A stretch of DNA of 64,000 bases, from the NCBI GenBank assembly GCA_023387985.1, contig JAEWHC010000009.1, forward strand, positions 868,001 to 932,000. The letters are read 5' to 3'. Made by a program: the position numbers and the translations under genes. Shown here piece after piece: positions 26,577 to 34,986 of the stretch. The DNA is from Bacteroidota bacterium. Its GTDB lineage: Bacteria; Bacteroidota; Bacteroidia; Chitinophagales; Chitinophagaceae. Positions within the stretch are counted from its first letter, which is position 1; the number at the start of each line of letters is the position of its first letter. Below the pieces are notes generated by a model. The model saw only the letters and a program-made list of their open reading frames with translations, made no database searches and was not told the origin of the DNA.

Positions 26577-26617
26577 GAACACTCACCCATAAACCATAAA
26601 ACAAAAAAAACAGATTA

Positions 26618-26887
26618 ATGGCAAGAGAATCAGTAAAAGCCCGTCAACGTAAACGTGAAGCATTGGTTGCCCGTTATGCCGAAAAGCGTGCTGCGCTTAA
26701 AGCTGCAGGAGATTATGCTGCCCTGGATAAATTGCCCAGGAATGCATCACCTGTAAGATTGCACAACCGCTGTCAGCTGACCGGACGCCCCAAAGGGTAT
26801 ATGCGCCACTTTGGACTTTGCCGCGTTATCTTTCGTGACATGGCCCTGGATGGAAAAATTCCGGGAGTAAAAAAAGCAAGCTGGTAA
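26618..26887 (+). CDS. rpsN: 30S ribosomal protein S14 (uS14), zinc-free form
   Basis: S14 is a late-assembling head protein. The 89-residue product has RNASPVRLHNRCQLTGRP near 61-78, then GYMRHFGLCRVIFRD; it lacks the CxxC pairs of the zinc-binding short form, so it is the longer C-minus type. rpsH follows after an 86-base gap that holds a hairpin and a Shine-Dalgarno site. Confidence 0.95.
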   Translation: MARESVKARQRKREALVARYAEKRAALKAAGDYAALDKLPRNASPVRLHNRCQLTGRPKGYMRHFGLCRVIFRDMALDGKIPGVKKASW

Positions 26888-26941
26888 TAACCAAAAACAG
26901 CAGGCAAACAGTAAAAACATTTAAAAATCAAAATCCAATTG

Positions 26942-26965
26942 TCCGCCAAGGGCGGATGTAGGAGG
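26942..26965 (+). promoter_or_regulatory. Hairpin and Shine-Dalgarno site before rpsH
   Basis: A 6-base stem TCCGCC-AAG-GGCGGA (26942-26956) is followed by AGGAGG (26960-26965), 8 bases before the rpsH ATG. The same TCCGCC/GGCGGA stem occurs in the rpsJ-rplC spacer. A strong Shine-Dalgarno site is unusual for this phylum. Confidence 0.55.
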
Positions 26966-26973
26966 AATAAAAT

Positions 26974-27372
26974 ATGGTAACAGATCCTATAGCCGATTAC
27001 CTGACCCGGATTCGCAATGCCCAAATGGCAAGCCATCGTATTGTTGAAATCCCGGCCTCAAACCTGAAAAAGCGCATTACCGAAATTTTGTACGAAATGG
27101 GTTATATCCTCAAGTATAAATTTGAAGATGACAAAAAACAAGGGATCATCAAAATCGCTTTGAAGTATGATCCGGCAACACGTGTACCCGCTATTTCATC
27201 GCTGGAGCGTGTAAGCCGTCCAGGTTTGCGCCAGTATGCCAAACCCACCGAGTTCAAGCGTGTGCTCAACGGCCTGGGAATTGCCATTATCAGCACTTCC
27301 AAAGGCGTGATGACCGATAAGCAGGCACGTGCCGAAAACGTGGGCGGTGAAGTGCTTTGCCACATATATTGA
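26974..27372 (+). CDS. rpsH: 30S ribosomal protein S8 (uS8)
   Basis: S8 is a primary 16S rRNA-binding protein and, in E. coli, the repressor of the spc operon. The 132-residue product begins MVTDPIADYLTRIRNAQ and carries SRPGLRQYAKP near 81-91 and STSKGVMTDKQAR near 109-121. It has a strong Shine-Dalgarno site and a hairpin just upstream. rplF follows after 79 bases. Confidence 0.96.
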   Translation: MVTDPIADYLTRIRNAQMASHRIVEIPASNLKKRITEILYEMGYILKYKFEDDKKQGIIKIALKYDPATRVPAISSLERVSRPGLRQYAKPTEFKRVLNGLGIAIISTSKGVMTDKQARAENVGGEVLCHIY

Positions 27373-27451
27373 TTTAATCCGGTTTTCCGAAAATGTGAAG
27401 CCTTTAGTCGGGGCTGAAAACGGAAGACCAACCTAAAAACAACATACGACT

Positions 27452-28006
27452 ATGAGCAGAATTGGAAAAAAACTTATTGAAGTACCCGGCGGTGTTACCG
27501 TTTCGGTTGACAAGGAAAATGTAGTTACAGTAAAAGGTCCCAAAGGTGAATTGAAGCAGGCCATTGACCGTGACCTGGAGATCAAACAGGAAGATGGAAA
27601 GATTGAGGTCCTTCGACCGACCGACCAGATCCGCCACCGCGCACTCCATGGACTTTACAGGGCGTTGCTGGCCAATATGGTAACCGGGGTAACCGAAGGG
27701 TTTACCAAAAAGCTGGAATTGGTAGGTGTAGGTTTCAAAGCTTCCAACCAGGGAAATACGCTTGACCTGGCGCTTGGGTATTCACACAATATCGTGTTTG
27801 AAATTCCAAAAGAACTTTCAGTGGCCACGGCACAGGAAAAAGGAAAGAATCCGGAAATCACTTTGCAGGGCTCCGACCTTCAATTGCTTGGACAGGTTTG
27901 TGCAAAGATTCGCAGCCTGCGTAAGCCTGAGCCGTACAAAGGCAAAGGGGTGCGCTTTGCCGGTGAAGTTGTTCGTAAAAAAGCCGGTAAGTCTGCAGGT
28001 AAATAA
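27452..28006 (+). CDS. rplF: 50S ribosomal protein L6 (uL6)
   Basis: L6 lies near the GTPase-associated region. The 184-residue product begins MSRIGKKLIEVPGGV and has LELVGVGFKASNQG near 88-101 and the C-terminal signature RKPEPYKGKGVRFAGE near 152-167. rplR follows after 73 bases. Confidence 0.96.
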   Translation: MSRIGKKLIEVPGGVTVSVDKENVVTVKGPKGELKQAIDRDLEIKQEDGKIEVLRPTDQIRHRALHGLYRALLANMVTGVTEGFTKKLELVGVGFKASNQGNTLDLALGYSHNIVFEIPKELSVATAQEKGKNPEITLQGSDLQLLGQVCAKIRSLRKPEPYKGKGVRFAGEVVRKKAGKSAGK

Positions 28007-28079
28007 ATGACCTGATTTGCAAACAATCATTTAAAACAGAAAAACACAGGTTTAGCATACTAAACCGAATTTGAATAAA

Positions 28080-28433
28080 ATGGAAAAGAAAGTATTAGCC
28101 CGTAAAAAGATCCATCTCCGTATTCGTAAGAATATCACGGGTACCGAAACCAAGCCCCGCCTGAGCGTTTTCAGAAGCAACACGGATATTTATGCGCAGC
28201 TTATTGACGACAATTCCGGAAAAACCCTTGCCGCGGCCAGCAGCCGTGATAAGGATATTGCAGAAGCAAAAGGCACTAAAACGGAACAAGCCAAAAAAGT
28301 AGGTGAAGCCATTGCTGCCAAAGCCGGTGGCCTTGGAATTACAACTTGCGTTTTCGATCGTGGTGGATTTTTGTATCATGGCCGGGTGAAAGCTGTAGCC
28401 GAAGGAGCCCGCGAAGGCGGATTAAAGCTTTGA
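28080..28433 (+). CDS. rplR: 50S ribosomal protein L18 (uL18)
   Basis: L18 binds 5S rRNA together with L5. I start at the ATG at 28080 (MEKKVLARKKIHLRIR), not at the in-frame TTG at 28071. The 117-residue product carries KPRLSVFRSNTDIYAQLIDD near 25-44, AKKVGEAIAAKA near 72-83, and the C-terminal FDRGGFLYHGRVKAVAEGAR near 92-111. rpsE follows after 59 bases. Confidence 0.96.
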   Translation: MEKKVLARKKIHLRIRKNITGTETKPRLSVFRSNTDIYAQLIDDNSGKTLAAASSRDKDIAEAKGTKTEQAKKVGEAIAAKAGGLGITTCVFDRGGFLYHGRVKAVAEGAREGGLKL

Positions 28434-28492
28434 TCTCTAATAACAAAAAAAACATTAAATACCTGTAACCAACAGGGCAAACAACCTAACAA

Positions 28493-29011
28493 ATGGCAAA
28501 ATCCAAATTGACCCAAGTAAAAGCCAATGAGCTTGAACTGAAAGAAAAAGTGGTTTCTATTAACCGCGTCACCAAAACCACTAAAGGTGGCCGTACATTC
28601 AGTTTTTCGGCACTGGTAGTTGTGGGTAACGGAGATGGTGTGGTAGGCCACGGTCTTGGTAAAGCTAAAGAAGTTCAGGAAGCCATAACCAAAGGCATTG
28701 AAGATGCCAAGAAAAACCTGGTGCGCATTCCTTTATTTCATGGTACCATTCCTCATGCACAATTTCTGAAAGATGGCGCAGCTAAAGTATTGCTGAAGCC
28801 TGCAGCACAGGGAACCGGTGTAATTGCCGGAGGCAGTATGCGTGCAGTTCTGGAAAGTGCCGGCATTACAGATGTTTTGGCCAAAAGCCTTGGAACAGCC
28901 AATCCCCAGAATGTGGTAAAAGCGACCTTTAAGGCTCTGGCTACATTAAAAGAACCTGTGGAAGTAGCCAAGACCCGCAATATCAGCCTCAAAAAAGTAT
29001 TCAACGGATAA
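28493..29011 (+). CDS. rpsE: 30S ribosomal protein S5 (uS5)
   Basis: S5 takes part in decoding accuracy and the mRNA entry site. The 172-residue product has the double-stranded RNA-binding segment with VVGNGDGVVGHGLGKAKEV near 42-60 and the C-terminal domain with KVLLKPAAQGTGVIAGG near 97-113. rpmD starts 49 bases after its stop codon. Confidence 0.96.
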   Translation: MAKSKLTQVKANELELKEKVVSINRVTKTTKGGRTFSFSALVVVGNGDGVVGHGLGKAKEVQEAITKGIEDAKKNLVRIPLFHGTIPHAQFLKDGAAKVLLKPAAQGTGVIAGGSMRAVLESAGITDVLAKSLGTANPQNVVKATFKALATLKEPVEVAKTRNISLKKVFNG

Positions 29012-29060
29012 TTTCCCACATAGCCTGCTGTAAGTTTAGCCGGTAAAAAAGAAAATTTTT

Positions 29061-29243
29061 ATGAAGAAGATCAAGATCACCCAGGTGAAGAGCATTATTG
29101 ACCGCACCGAGCGCCAGAAAAAAACGATGGAGGCCCTCGGTTTGCGTAAGATCAATGCCAGCGTGGAAAAAGAAGCAACCCCTCAGATTCTGGGTATGGT
29201 GGAAGCTGTTCATCACCTGGTAACCGTAGAGGAAGTAAAATAA
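29061..29243 (+). CDS. rpmD: 50S ribosomal protein L30 (uL30)
   Basis: The 60-residue product begins MKKIKITQVKSIIDRTERQK, contains the conserved TMEALGLRKI near 23-32, and ends with the MVEAVHHLVTVEEVK segment. Size, pattern and position between rpsE and rplO make the assignment. A small GGGG/CCCC inverted repeat lies in the 49-base gap before rplO. Confidence 0.94.
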   Translation: MKKIKITQVKSIIDRTERQKKTMEALGLRKINASVEKEATPQILGMVEAVHHLVTVEEVK

Positions 29244-29292
29244 TTAAACAATGCGAGGGGAGTAAACCCCGGAAGTAAAAACAAACAAGAGC

Positions 29293-29775
29293 ATGAAATT
29301 ACATGAATTGAAGCCTGCAGCAGGCAGTACGCACAAAGAAAAACGCCTTGGACGTGGTGAAGCATCCGGTAAAGGAGGTACATCTACCAAAGGAAACAAA
29401 GGCGCACAAAGCCGCCGCGGTTATTCACGCAAAATGAGCCATGAAGGTGGACAGATGCCCATTCAGCGCCGTTTGCCCAAACGTGGATTTAAAAATAACA
29501 ACAAGATTATTTTCAAAGTATTTAACCTGGGGCAGATTGATGCATTGGTTGAAAAATATGAACTTACCGAATTTAGTGCTGAAGCGCTGTATGTAAACGG
29601 GCTGATTAGTAAAACCGACCATGTGAAGATCCTGGGTACGGGCGAATTGAAAGCGGCCATTCCCTTTAAAGTGGACGCCATGAGTGCAAAAGCCAGAGAG
29701 GCAATAGAAAAAGCCGGCGGCAAAGTGGAACTCAATTCTGATTCTGCTTCAGAGGATTCTGAAAAAGAAAGTTGA
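29293..29775 (+). CDS. rplO: 50S ribosomal protein L15 (uL15) with acidic tail
   Basis: L15 is a late-assembly protein of the large subunit. The 160-residue product has the Gly-rich N-terminus RLGRGEASGKGGTSTKGNKG near 18-37 and RRGYSRKMSHEGGQMPIQRR near 40-59. It is about 16 residues longer than E. coli L15 and ends in an acidic, serine-rich tail (DSDSASEDSEKES-like), unusual for such a basic protein. A hairpin and a promoter follow before secY. Confidence 0.94.
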   Translation: MKLHELKPAAGSTHKEKRLGRGEASGKGGTSTKGNKGAQSRRGYSRKMSHEGGQMPIQRRLPKRGFKNNNKIIFKVFNLGQIDALVEKYELTEFSAEALYVNGLISKTDHVKILGTGELKAAIPFKVDAMSAKAREAIEKAGGKVELNSDSASEDSEKES

Positions 29776-29802
29776 TTAAAACAATAAATACTCAGGATAT
29801 GA

Positions 29803-29823
29803 GCCACGCCACCTTTGCGTGGC
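29803..29823 (+). other. Hairpin between rplO and secY
   Basis: A perfect 7-base stem GCCACGC / GCGTGGC with loop CACCTTT lies 28 bases after the rplO stop. There is no T-run, so it is not a classical terminator; it may be a processing site or partial attenuator ahead of the secY promoter. Confidence 0.5.
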
Positions 29824-29863
29824 ATTTCCATTTGAAAAGCGCCCATACATCCTTTAGAGAAAA

Positions 29864-29895
29864 TTGGTAAGTGTAAAGGCAAATTAATACTTTTG
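29864..29895 (+). promoter_or_regulatory. Internal promoter for secY
   Basis: TTG (29864-29866), 21 bases, then TACTTTTG (29888-29895), an exact TAnnTTTG match. The GTG start of secY at 29916 lies 20 bases downstream. secY can therefore be transcribed apart from the ribosomal genes. Confidence 0.62.
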
Positions 29896-29915
29896 AGACC
29901 CCAAAAATTGCATTC

Positions 29916-31253
29916 GTGAAGAAGTTTATAGACACATTAAAAAACATTTGGAAGATTGAAGAACTAAGGCAAAAGATCCTGGTAACCCTGACTTTGCTTC
30001 TCGTTTATCGCTTCGGTACACATATTGTGCTTCCGGGTCTTGATCCGGAAGTGCTCGAAAGCCTGAAAGGGCAGGCCACCGGTTTGCTTGGCCTGTTTGA
30101 TCAGTTTGCCGGGGGAGCATTCTCACAGGCATCTATCCTGGCACTGGGAATTATGCCTTATATCTCGGCATCTATCTTCATGCAGCTGGTAACCATCCTG
30201 GTTCCCCAATTCCAGAAAATTCAGAAAGAAGGTGAAAGCGGCAGGAAAAAGATAAACCAATGGACACGTTATCTTACCGTTATCGTAACCATTTTTCAGG
30301 CAGCGGCATATATCAGCTACCTCAACAGCCCGGCTTACAAAGCAGCCCTCATCCCGGCATTTCAACCTTTTTTCGTTGTTTCTACCATTATCATTCTTAC
30401 GGCGGGAACCCTGTTTGTAATGTGGCTTGGCGAAAAAATCACCGACAAAGGTTTAGGCAATGGTACCTCACTTATTATTATGGTGGGCATTATCGCCAGC
30501 CTCCCCAATAGCCTCGCCCAGGAATTTGCGGCAAAAAATACCAAAGGCGGTGGCGGTGTATTGATCTTTATCATTGAGATCGCTTTTTTTATTGCCATAG
30601 TTATGGCGTTGATTGTGCTGGTACAAGGCGTTCGCAAAATCAGTATCAACTATGCCAAGCAAATTGTGGGCAACCGGCAGTTTGGTGGGGTAAGGCAATT
30701 CCTTCCCGTTAAAGTGAACAGTGCCGGTGTAATGCCGATCATCTTTGCCCAGGCCATCATTTTTATTCCGAGCATTTTCGCAAGATTTGATACAACCGGA
30801 AATTTCATGAAGATCCTGAACGACCACAGCAATCCCTGGTACATGCTTATGTATTTTCTGCTGGTGGTAGCTTTTACCTATTTGTATACATCCATTATTT
30901 TTAACCCCAAGCAAATTGCAGATGATCTGAAACGGAACAACGGGTTTATACCTGGAATAAAACCGGGTCAGCCCACAGCCGATTTTATTGGAAGCGTAAT
31001 GGATAAAGTGACTCTGCCGGGAGCAATCTTCCTCGGTATAGCCGGTATCCTTCCGGGGTTTGCGCAAAAATTGGGTGTAACAACCGGGTTTAGCTATTTC
31101 TACGGAGGAACCAGCCTGCTCATCATGGTGGGGGTGGTACTGGATACACTCCAGCAAATCGAAACCCACTTGTTGATGCGGCAGTACGACGGACTGATGT
31201 CTTCGGGCAGACTGCATGGCCGGCAGGCCGGCGTTTCGAGTTCCCCGATCTGA
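29916..31253 (+). CDS. secY: Protein translocase subunit SecY
   Basis: SecY forms the protein-conducting channel of the inner membrane with SecE and SecG. The 445-residue product starts with GTG at 29916 (MKKFIDTLKNIWKIEELRQK) and has ten predicted membrane segments, with signature stretches GGAFSQASILALGIMPYISA near 67-86 and the cytoplasmic loops that contact SecA (KRNNGFIPGIKPGQPT near 337-352). It is the last general-secretion gene of the cluster and has its own promoter. The next gene is a CPBP-family membrane protein, not infA or map as usual. Confidence 0.96.
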   Translation: MKKFIDTLKNIWKIEELRQKILVTLTLLLVYRFGTHIVLPGLDPEVLESLKGQATGLLGLFDQFAGGAFSQASILALGIMPYISASIFMQLVTILVPQFQKIQKEGESGRKKINQWTRYLTVIVTIFQAAAYISYLNSPAYKAALIPAFQPFFVVSTIIILTAGTLFVMWLGEKITDKGLGNGTSLIIMVGIIASLPNSLAQEFAAKNTKGGGGVLIFIIEIAFFIAIVMALIVLVQGVRKISINYAKQIVGNRQFGGVRQFLPVKVNSAGVMPIIFAQAIIFIPSIFARFDTTGNFMKILNDHSNPWYMLMYFLLVVAFTYLYTSIIFNPKQIADDLKRNNGFIPGIKPGQPTADFIGSVMDKVTLPGAIFLGIAGILPGFAQKLGVTTGFSYFYGGTSLLIMVGVVLDTLQQIETHLLMRQYDGLMSSGRLHGRQAGVSSSPI

Positions 31254-31420
31254 GATCCCGCATAAATTGAATTAGAGCAAAGCGCATGTTCAAAAGACAA
31301 GCGCTTTCGTTTTTAAAGTAGGTTGAATGCGTAAAAATTCTTATCTGAAAAAAATAGCCATCCATAAGTTTGTAAAGGGAATGCCTGCCTGCACTGCCAG
31401 GGAAACTAAAATTCATTTGA

Positions 31421-32107
31421 ATGGATTTCATTTTAATCATTTGTCTTGCGCTTTTTTTGTTGACCATTCTTTGGGGAAAATCGCGAAAATGCAACCGCAT
31501 TGTGGATGCGCACGGTAAGTTGATGATTTCAAACGACCTGCATTTATTTCACCTTTCGGGTGTGTTTATACTCGGTATCATTCCGTTGCTGAATTATGAA
31601 CGTTTTCCATTCGGGATCAACCCTGCCCATATCAATATTCAAAAATGGCTGATAGTTATCCTGGCTACGGGGCTGGCAGGATGGATAAGTTATGTCGCAG
31701 CCGGCAAAGTAAAATTTTCGGCCGAAAAAAGTCTGAACCTGGCCAAATTGAGAAAATACATTGGCTATTATCTGTTCTTGAGGATAATTTACATTCTTGC
31801 CTACGAAACCTTTTTCAGGGGATGGCTGTTTGAAGATTCAATTGACCGCTTTGGGCTCTGGCCTGCTGTTGGGCTCAACGTACTTCTCTATGCAGGATTT
31901 CATATTCCTAATGGCAGAAATGAAGCTATCGCCACCATTCCCTTCGGATTGGTTATGTGCCTGTTGGTTTGGTGGTCGGGTTCTGTCATTCCCGCCATTT
32001 GCCTGCACCTTGTATTGTCGCTGGTATTCGATTACAAGATCCTGAGGAAATTGACGGAATGGTTGCATATACAGTCTGTGCACGGCCGCCCGGAATTTAA
32101 GCGATAA
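31421..32107 (+). CDS. CPBP (CAAX/Abi) family intramembrane protease-like protein
   Basis: The 228-residue protein has about six to seven hydrophobic segments and the core of the CPBP family. The first motif, normally EExxxRG, reads YETFFRG at 128-134, so the first Glu is Tyr and the second Glu129 and Arg133 remain. The second motif is YAGFH with His161 and the third starts at His196. Active members use both Glu residues and the His pair to bind a metal, so its activity is uncertain. It sits between secY and map, 167 and 177 bases from them, an unusual place. Maturation or quality control of membrane proteins is a possible role, by inference. Confidence 0.7.
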   Translation: MDFILIICLALFLLTILWGKSRKCNRIVDAHGKLMISNDLHLFHLSGVFILGIIPLLNYERFPFGINPAHINIQKWLIVILATGLAGWISYVAAGKVKFSAEKSLNLAKLRKYIGYYLFLRIIYILAYETFFRGWLFEDSIDRFGLWPAVGLNVLLYAGFHIPNGRNEAIATIPFGLVMCLLVWWSGSVIPAICLHLVLSLVFDYKILRKLTEWLHIQSVHGRPEFKR

Positions 32108-32284
32108 CCCGGCCCGCATTTCGGTAGCTTTTGCAAAGGCATCTCGCATATTTGTACAAACGGCTTGTTGTTTTGGCCAATTCCTTGGTGTTTGAAATGG
32201 CATTACACGCATTTTAGTTTTTCGCTTAGGCAAATATTGCCGCATATTAATTTTCTTTGCAGAATTGTTATAAAAGGAAAGAAT

Positions 32285-33106
32285 GTGATACATAAAAAGA
32301 ATGCGCAGCAAATAGAATGGATGAGGGAAAGCAACCTTTGGGTAGGTAAAGCCATTGCGGAAATGGCCGGCTTACTGAGACCCGGTGTAACCACCCTTAG
32401 ACTTGATAAGCTCGCCGGAGAATTTATCCGCGATAACGGGGGAATTCCCAGCTTTCTGAATTATCACGGATTTCCATACAATACCTGCATCAGTGTAAAC
32501 GATGCAGTGGTGCATGGCTTTCCCGGCACCAATGAGCTAAGGGAAGGAGATATCATCAGCATGGATTGCGGGGTTTATAAAAATGGATATCACGGTGACA
32601 GTGCCTACACGTTTGCAATTGGCGAAGTAAGTGAAGAAATTATGCGTTTGCTGAGCGTTACCAAGCATGCGCTTTACCTGGGCATAGAACAAGCTGTACC
32701 CAATAGCCGGGTTGGTGATATCGCATATGCCATTCAGCAATTTACAGAAGGCAGGCATGGCTTTGGTGTTGTACGCGAATTGGTCGGGCATGGTATCGGC
32801 CGTAATCTCCATGAAGACCCACAGGTTCCCAACTATGGTCATAAAGGAAATGGGGCAAAACTTCCGGCCGGTGCCGTAATTGCCATTGAACCTATGATCA
32901 ACCTTGGAAAAAAAGATGTTTTTTATGATGCCGATGGTTGGACCGTTCGTACCAAGGACGGCACGGTTAGCGCCCATTTCGAACATTCAGTACACATAAA
33001 AAAAGGCAAACCGGATATCCTGAGCAGCTTTGAGTCTATTGAGGCGGCTGAACAAAAAAATGAATGGTTAACACCTGTTGCTCCTTGTCTGCAAACCGCG
33101 AATTAA
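32285..33106 (+). CDS. map: Methionine aminopeptidase, type I
   Basis: Map removes the initiator methionine from new proteins. I start at the GTG at 32285, preceded by AAAGGAAAG, because residue alignment with other Map proteins (IHKKNAQQIEWMRESN) begins here; the frame upstream has no conserved content. The 273-residue product keeps all metal ligands: the two Asp in MDCGVYKNGYHGDS, His in ELVGHGIG, Glu in AIEPMI and Glu in HFEHSV. It ends the ribosomal region. infA and rpmJ, its usual downstream neighbours, are absent. Confidence 0.93.
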   Translation: MIHKKNAQQIEWMRESNLWVGKAIAEMAGLLRPGVTTLRLDKLAGEFIRDNGGIPSFLNYHGFPYNTCISVNDAVVHGFPGTNELREGDIISMDCGVYKNGYHGDSAYTFAIGEVSEEIMRLLSVTKHALYLGIEQAVPNSRVGDIAYAIQQFTEGRHGFGVVRELVGHGIGRNLHEDPQVPNYGHKGNGAKLPAGAVIAIEPMINLGKKDVFYDADGWTVRTKDGTVSAHFEHSVHIKKGKPDILSSFESIEAAEQKNEWLTPVAPCLQTAN

Positions 33107-33576
33107 AAAATCTTCAATAGGTTCATTAAGTTTTCAGGGCCTGCTTAAATGCCGGAGGAGGTGGCTGGCTGCACCATTGCAGGAAAGATACAGGGGACTT
33201 ATGAAATTTTTGCCTTAGTTGCAGCTGACCATATACCCAATTTACTGTTATCAAATGACCCAGGAAGGTTTCATCTAACTGAGTGATCTATGTAATCAGC
33301 AGCAGTATAAGAACTGGTGCAGCGTGGATACTGTGGTTGTCGGGCATTGGCCTTTTAAATCCCTAAGTTTATAGTGAGAGAGATAACTTTTAACCAGCTA
33401 ACATAAACCTGTTACCACCATCCATTAAAGGCCCTGTAAAGCCAGGTCATGACAAAAACAGGTTCATCAACTATTTGTTTCGTTATTGATTGATCATGCT
33501 GAAAGCTTGTGCGCTTAGGCAGTCCTGCGGCTTATGCCAAAGGCCTGTTGAGTACCCGGAGGTATCTTTCGATCCA
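33107..33576. other. 470-base intergenic region after map
   Basis: No gene, tRNA or T-run terminator is seen. It separates map from the convergent phoH gene and is where infA/rpmJ/rpsM would normally follow. No remnant of those genes is visible in any frame. Confidence 0.5.
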
Positions 33577-34614
33577 TTACCTGGTCTGATTAAAATTCCT
33601 GTCTCTGTTCTCACGACGTTCCTTGCGGAATTTTTCCTGCTCGGCTTCCTCCACCAGCTCTTGTTCTCTTTCGCGGTCGTAGGCTTTAATAATGGCTTTT
33701 ACCAGGCGGTGGCGGACCACATCTTCCTCATCAAGCTCAATATGTGCAATTCCATGCACATTGCCCAAAATCCGGATGGCTTTTTCAAGACCGCTTTTCT
33801 GGCTTTTGGGCAGGTCAACCTGTGTGAGGTCGCCCGTTATAATGGCTTTTGCATTTGCCCCTATACGGGTAAGGAACATTTTCAATTGCAGGTCGGTTGA
33901 GTTTTGCGCTTCATCCAGAATGATATAGGCATTATCGAGTGTCCGTCCACGCATATAGGCCAGGGGTGCAATCTCAATGGTACGGGTACTCATATAATAT
34001 CCCAGCTTGTCGGCAGGTATCATATCGTCCAGGGCGTCATACAGGGGCCGGAGGTAAGGGTCAATTTTTTCCTTCAGGTCACCGGGCAGGAAGCCTAAAC
34101 TTTCGCCAGCTTCAACCGCGGGGCGGGTCAGGATGATTTTTTTTACAGATTTATTTTTCAACGCCCTTACAGCGAGTGCCACAGCGGTGTATGTTTTGCC
34201 TGTTCCGGCTGGTCCGATGGCAAATACAATATCGTTTCTTTCGGCGGCAGCCACCATTTTCTTTTGGTTCTGTGTTCTTGCCCTTACTGTTTTTCCGTTG
34301 GGGCCAAAAACCAGCACATCATTGGGATTGCGCTCAACAAAATGATCAATGGTCTCCTGGTCATCACCGCCCAGGATTTGTTCAAAATAATTTTCGCTCA
34401 TATTGCCATTGCGCTCCAGGTATTGCACAATCAGGCCAATTTTTTCCCTTGCGGGGGCGATTTGTTCAGGGCTTCCGCTGAGTTTAATTTGTGTACCGCG
34501 GCTCAGGATTTTTAAAAGCGGAAAACGCTTTTTCAACAGGTCTAATTTTCCATTATTTACACCCAGAAATTCTATGGGGTTGATGGTGTCAAGGTTAATG
34601 ATTGCTTCTGTCAA
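33577..34614 (-). CDS. PhoH-like ATPase
   Basis: A cytoplasmic PhoH-family protein: N-terminal KH-like segment (about residues 1-90), then an ATPase core with Walker A GPAGTGKT near 133-140, LTRPAVEAGESLGFLPGD near 161-178 and Walker B YIILDEAQN near 229-237. Family members are linked to RNA metabolism and ribosome assembly, often beside ybeY. The 345-residue product fits. Its C-terminus is highly charged (EQELVEEAEQEKFRKERREN). It is transcribed toward map and stands alone. Confidence 0.88.
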   Translation of the reverse strand: MTEAIINLDTINPIEFLGVNNGKLDLLKKRFPLLKILSRGTQIKLSGSPEQIAPAREKIGLIVQYLERNGNMSENYFEQILGGDDQETIDHFVERNPNDVLVFGPNGKTVRARTQNQKKMVAAAERNDIVFAIGPAGTGKTYTAVALAVRALKNKSVKKIILTRPAVEAGESLGFLPGDLKEKIDPYLRPLYDALDDMIPADKLGYYMSTRTIEIAPLAYMRGRTLDNAYIILDEAQNSTDLQLKMFLTRIGANAKAIITGDLTQVDLPKSQKSGLEKAIRILGNVHGIAHIELDEEDVVRHRLVKAIIKAYDREREQELVEEAEQEKFRKERRENRDRNFNQTR

Positions 34615-34986
34615 GGATGTGGATTTGATTTAGGTGATTATTACGTTTAGCGCCGGGAAAAGTTCCTATAAAACCTTTCCAAATTTATTTTTTATGAATC
34701 CAATTAACCAAACAATGTTTTCAACACTTGTGAAAGTTAAACCTGGCTTCCTATTCCGCGGAGCAAAAAGTCAGCCAAAAACGAATTCACCGGTCAGTAG
34801 CCGCTTTGAGGCCCTTGGAATGCGGAATATTTTTAAACATTTCATTGATTTAAGGGTGTAACCTGTTTAATGTCATTTTTCAAACATGAAACAGTTTTTA
34901 CATTCGTTGCTTAATTTGAAAATCAGCCTTCATGCGTGTTTTGATAAAAGAGCAGGATAGGTGAATTAACACAAAAAAACGATTAT
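34615..34986. other. 372-base divergent intergenic region (phoH / ppdK)
   Basis: The region between the divergent phoH and ppdK genes is AT-rich and must hold both promoters, but no full TTG/TAnnTTTG pair was found. A 75-codon frame at 34634-34861 has no recognisable content and is not called. Confidence 0.45.

Noticed and set aside
34634..34861. 75-codon frame in the phoH-ppdK intergenic region
   Set aside because: No conserved pattern, starts immediately at the phoH 5' end and would overlap the region where promoters are expected.
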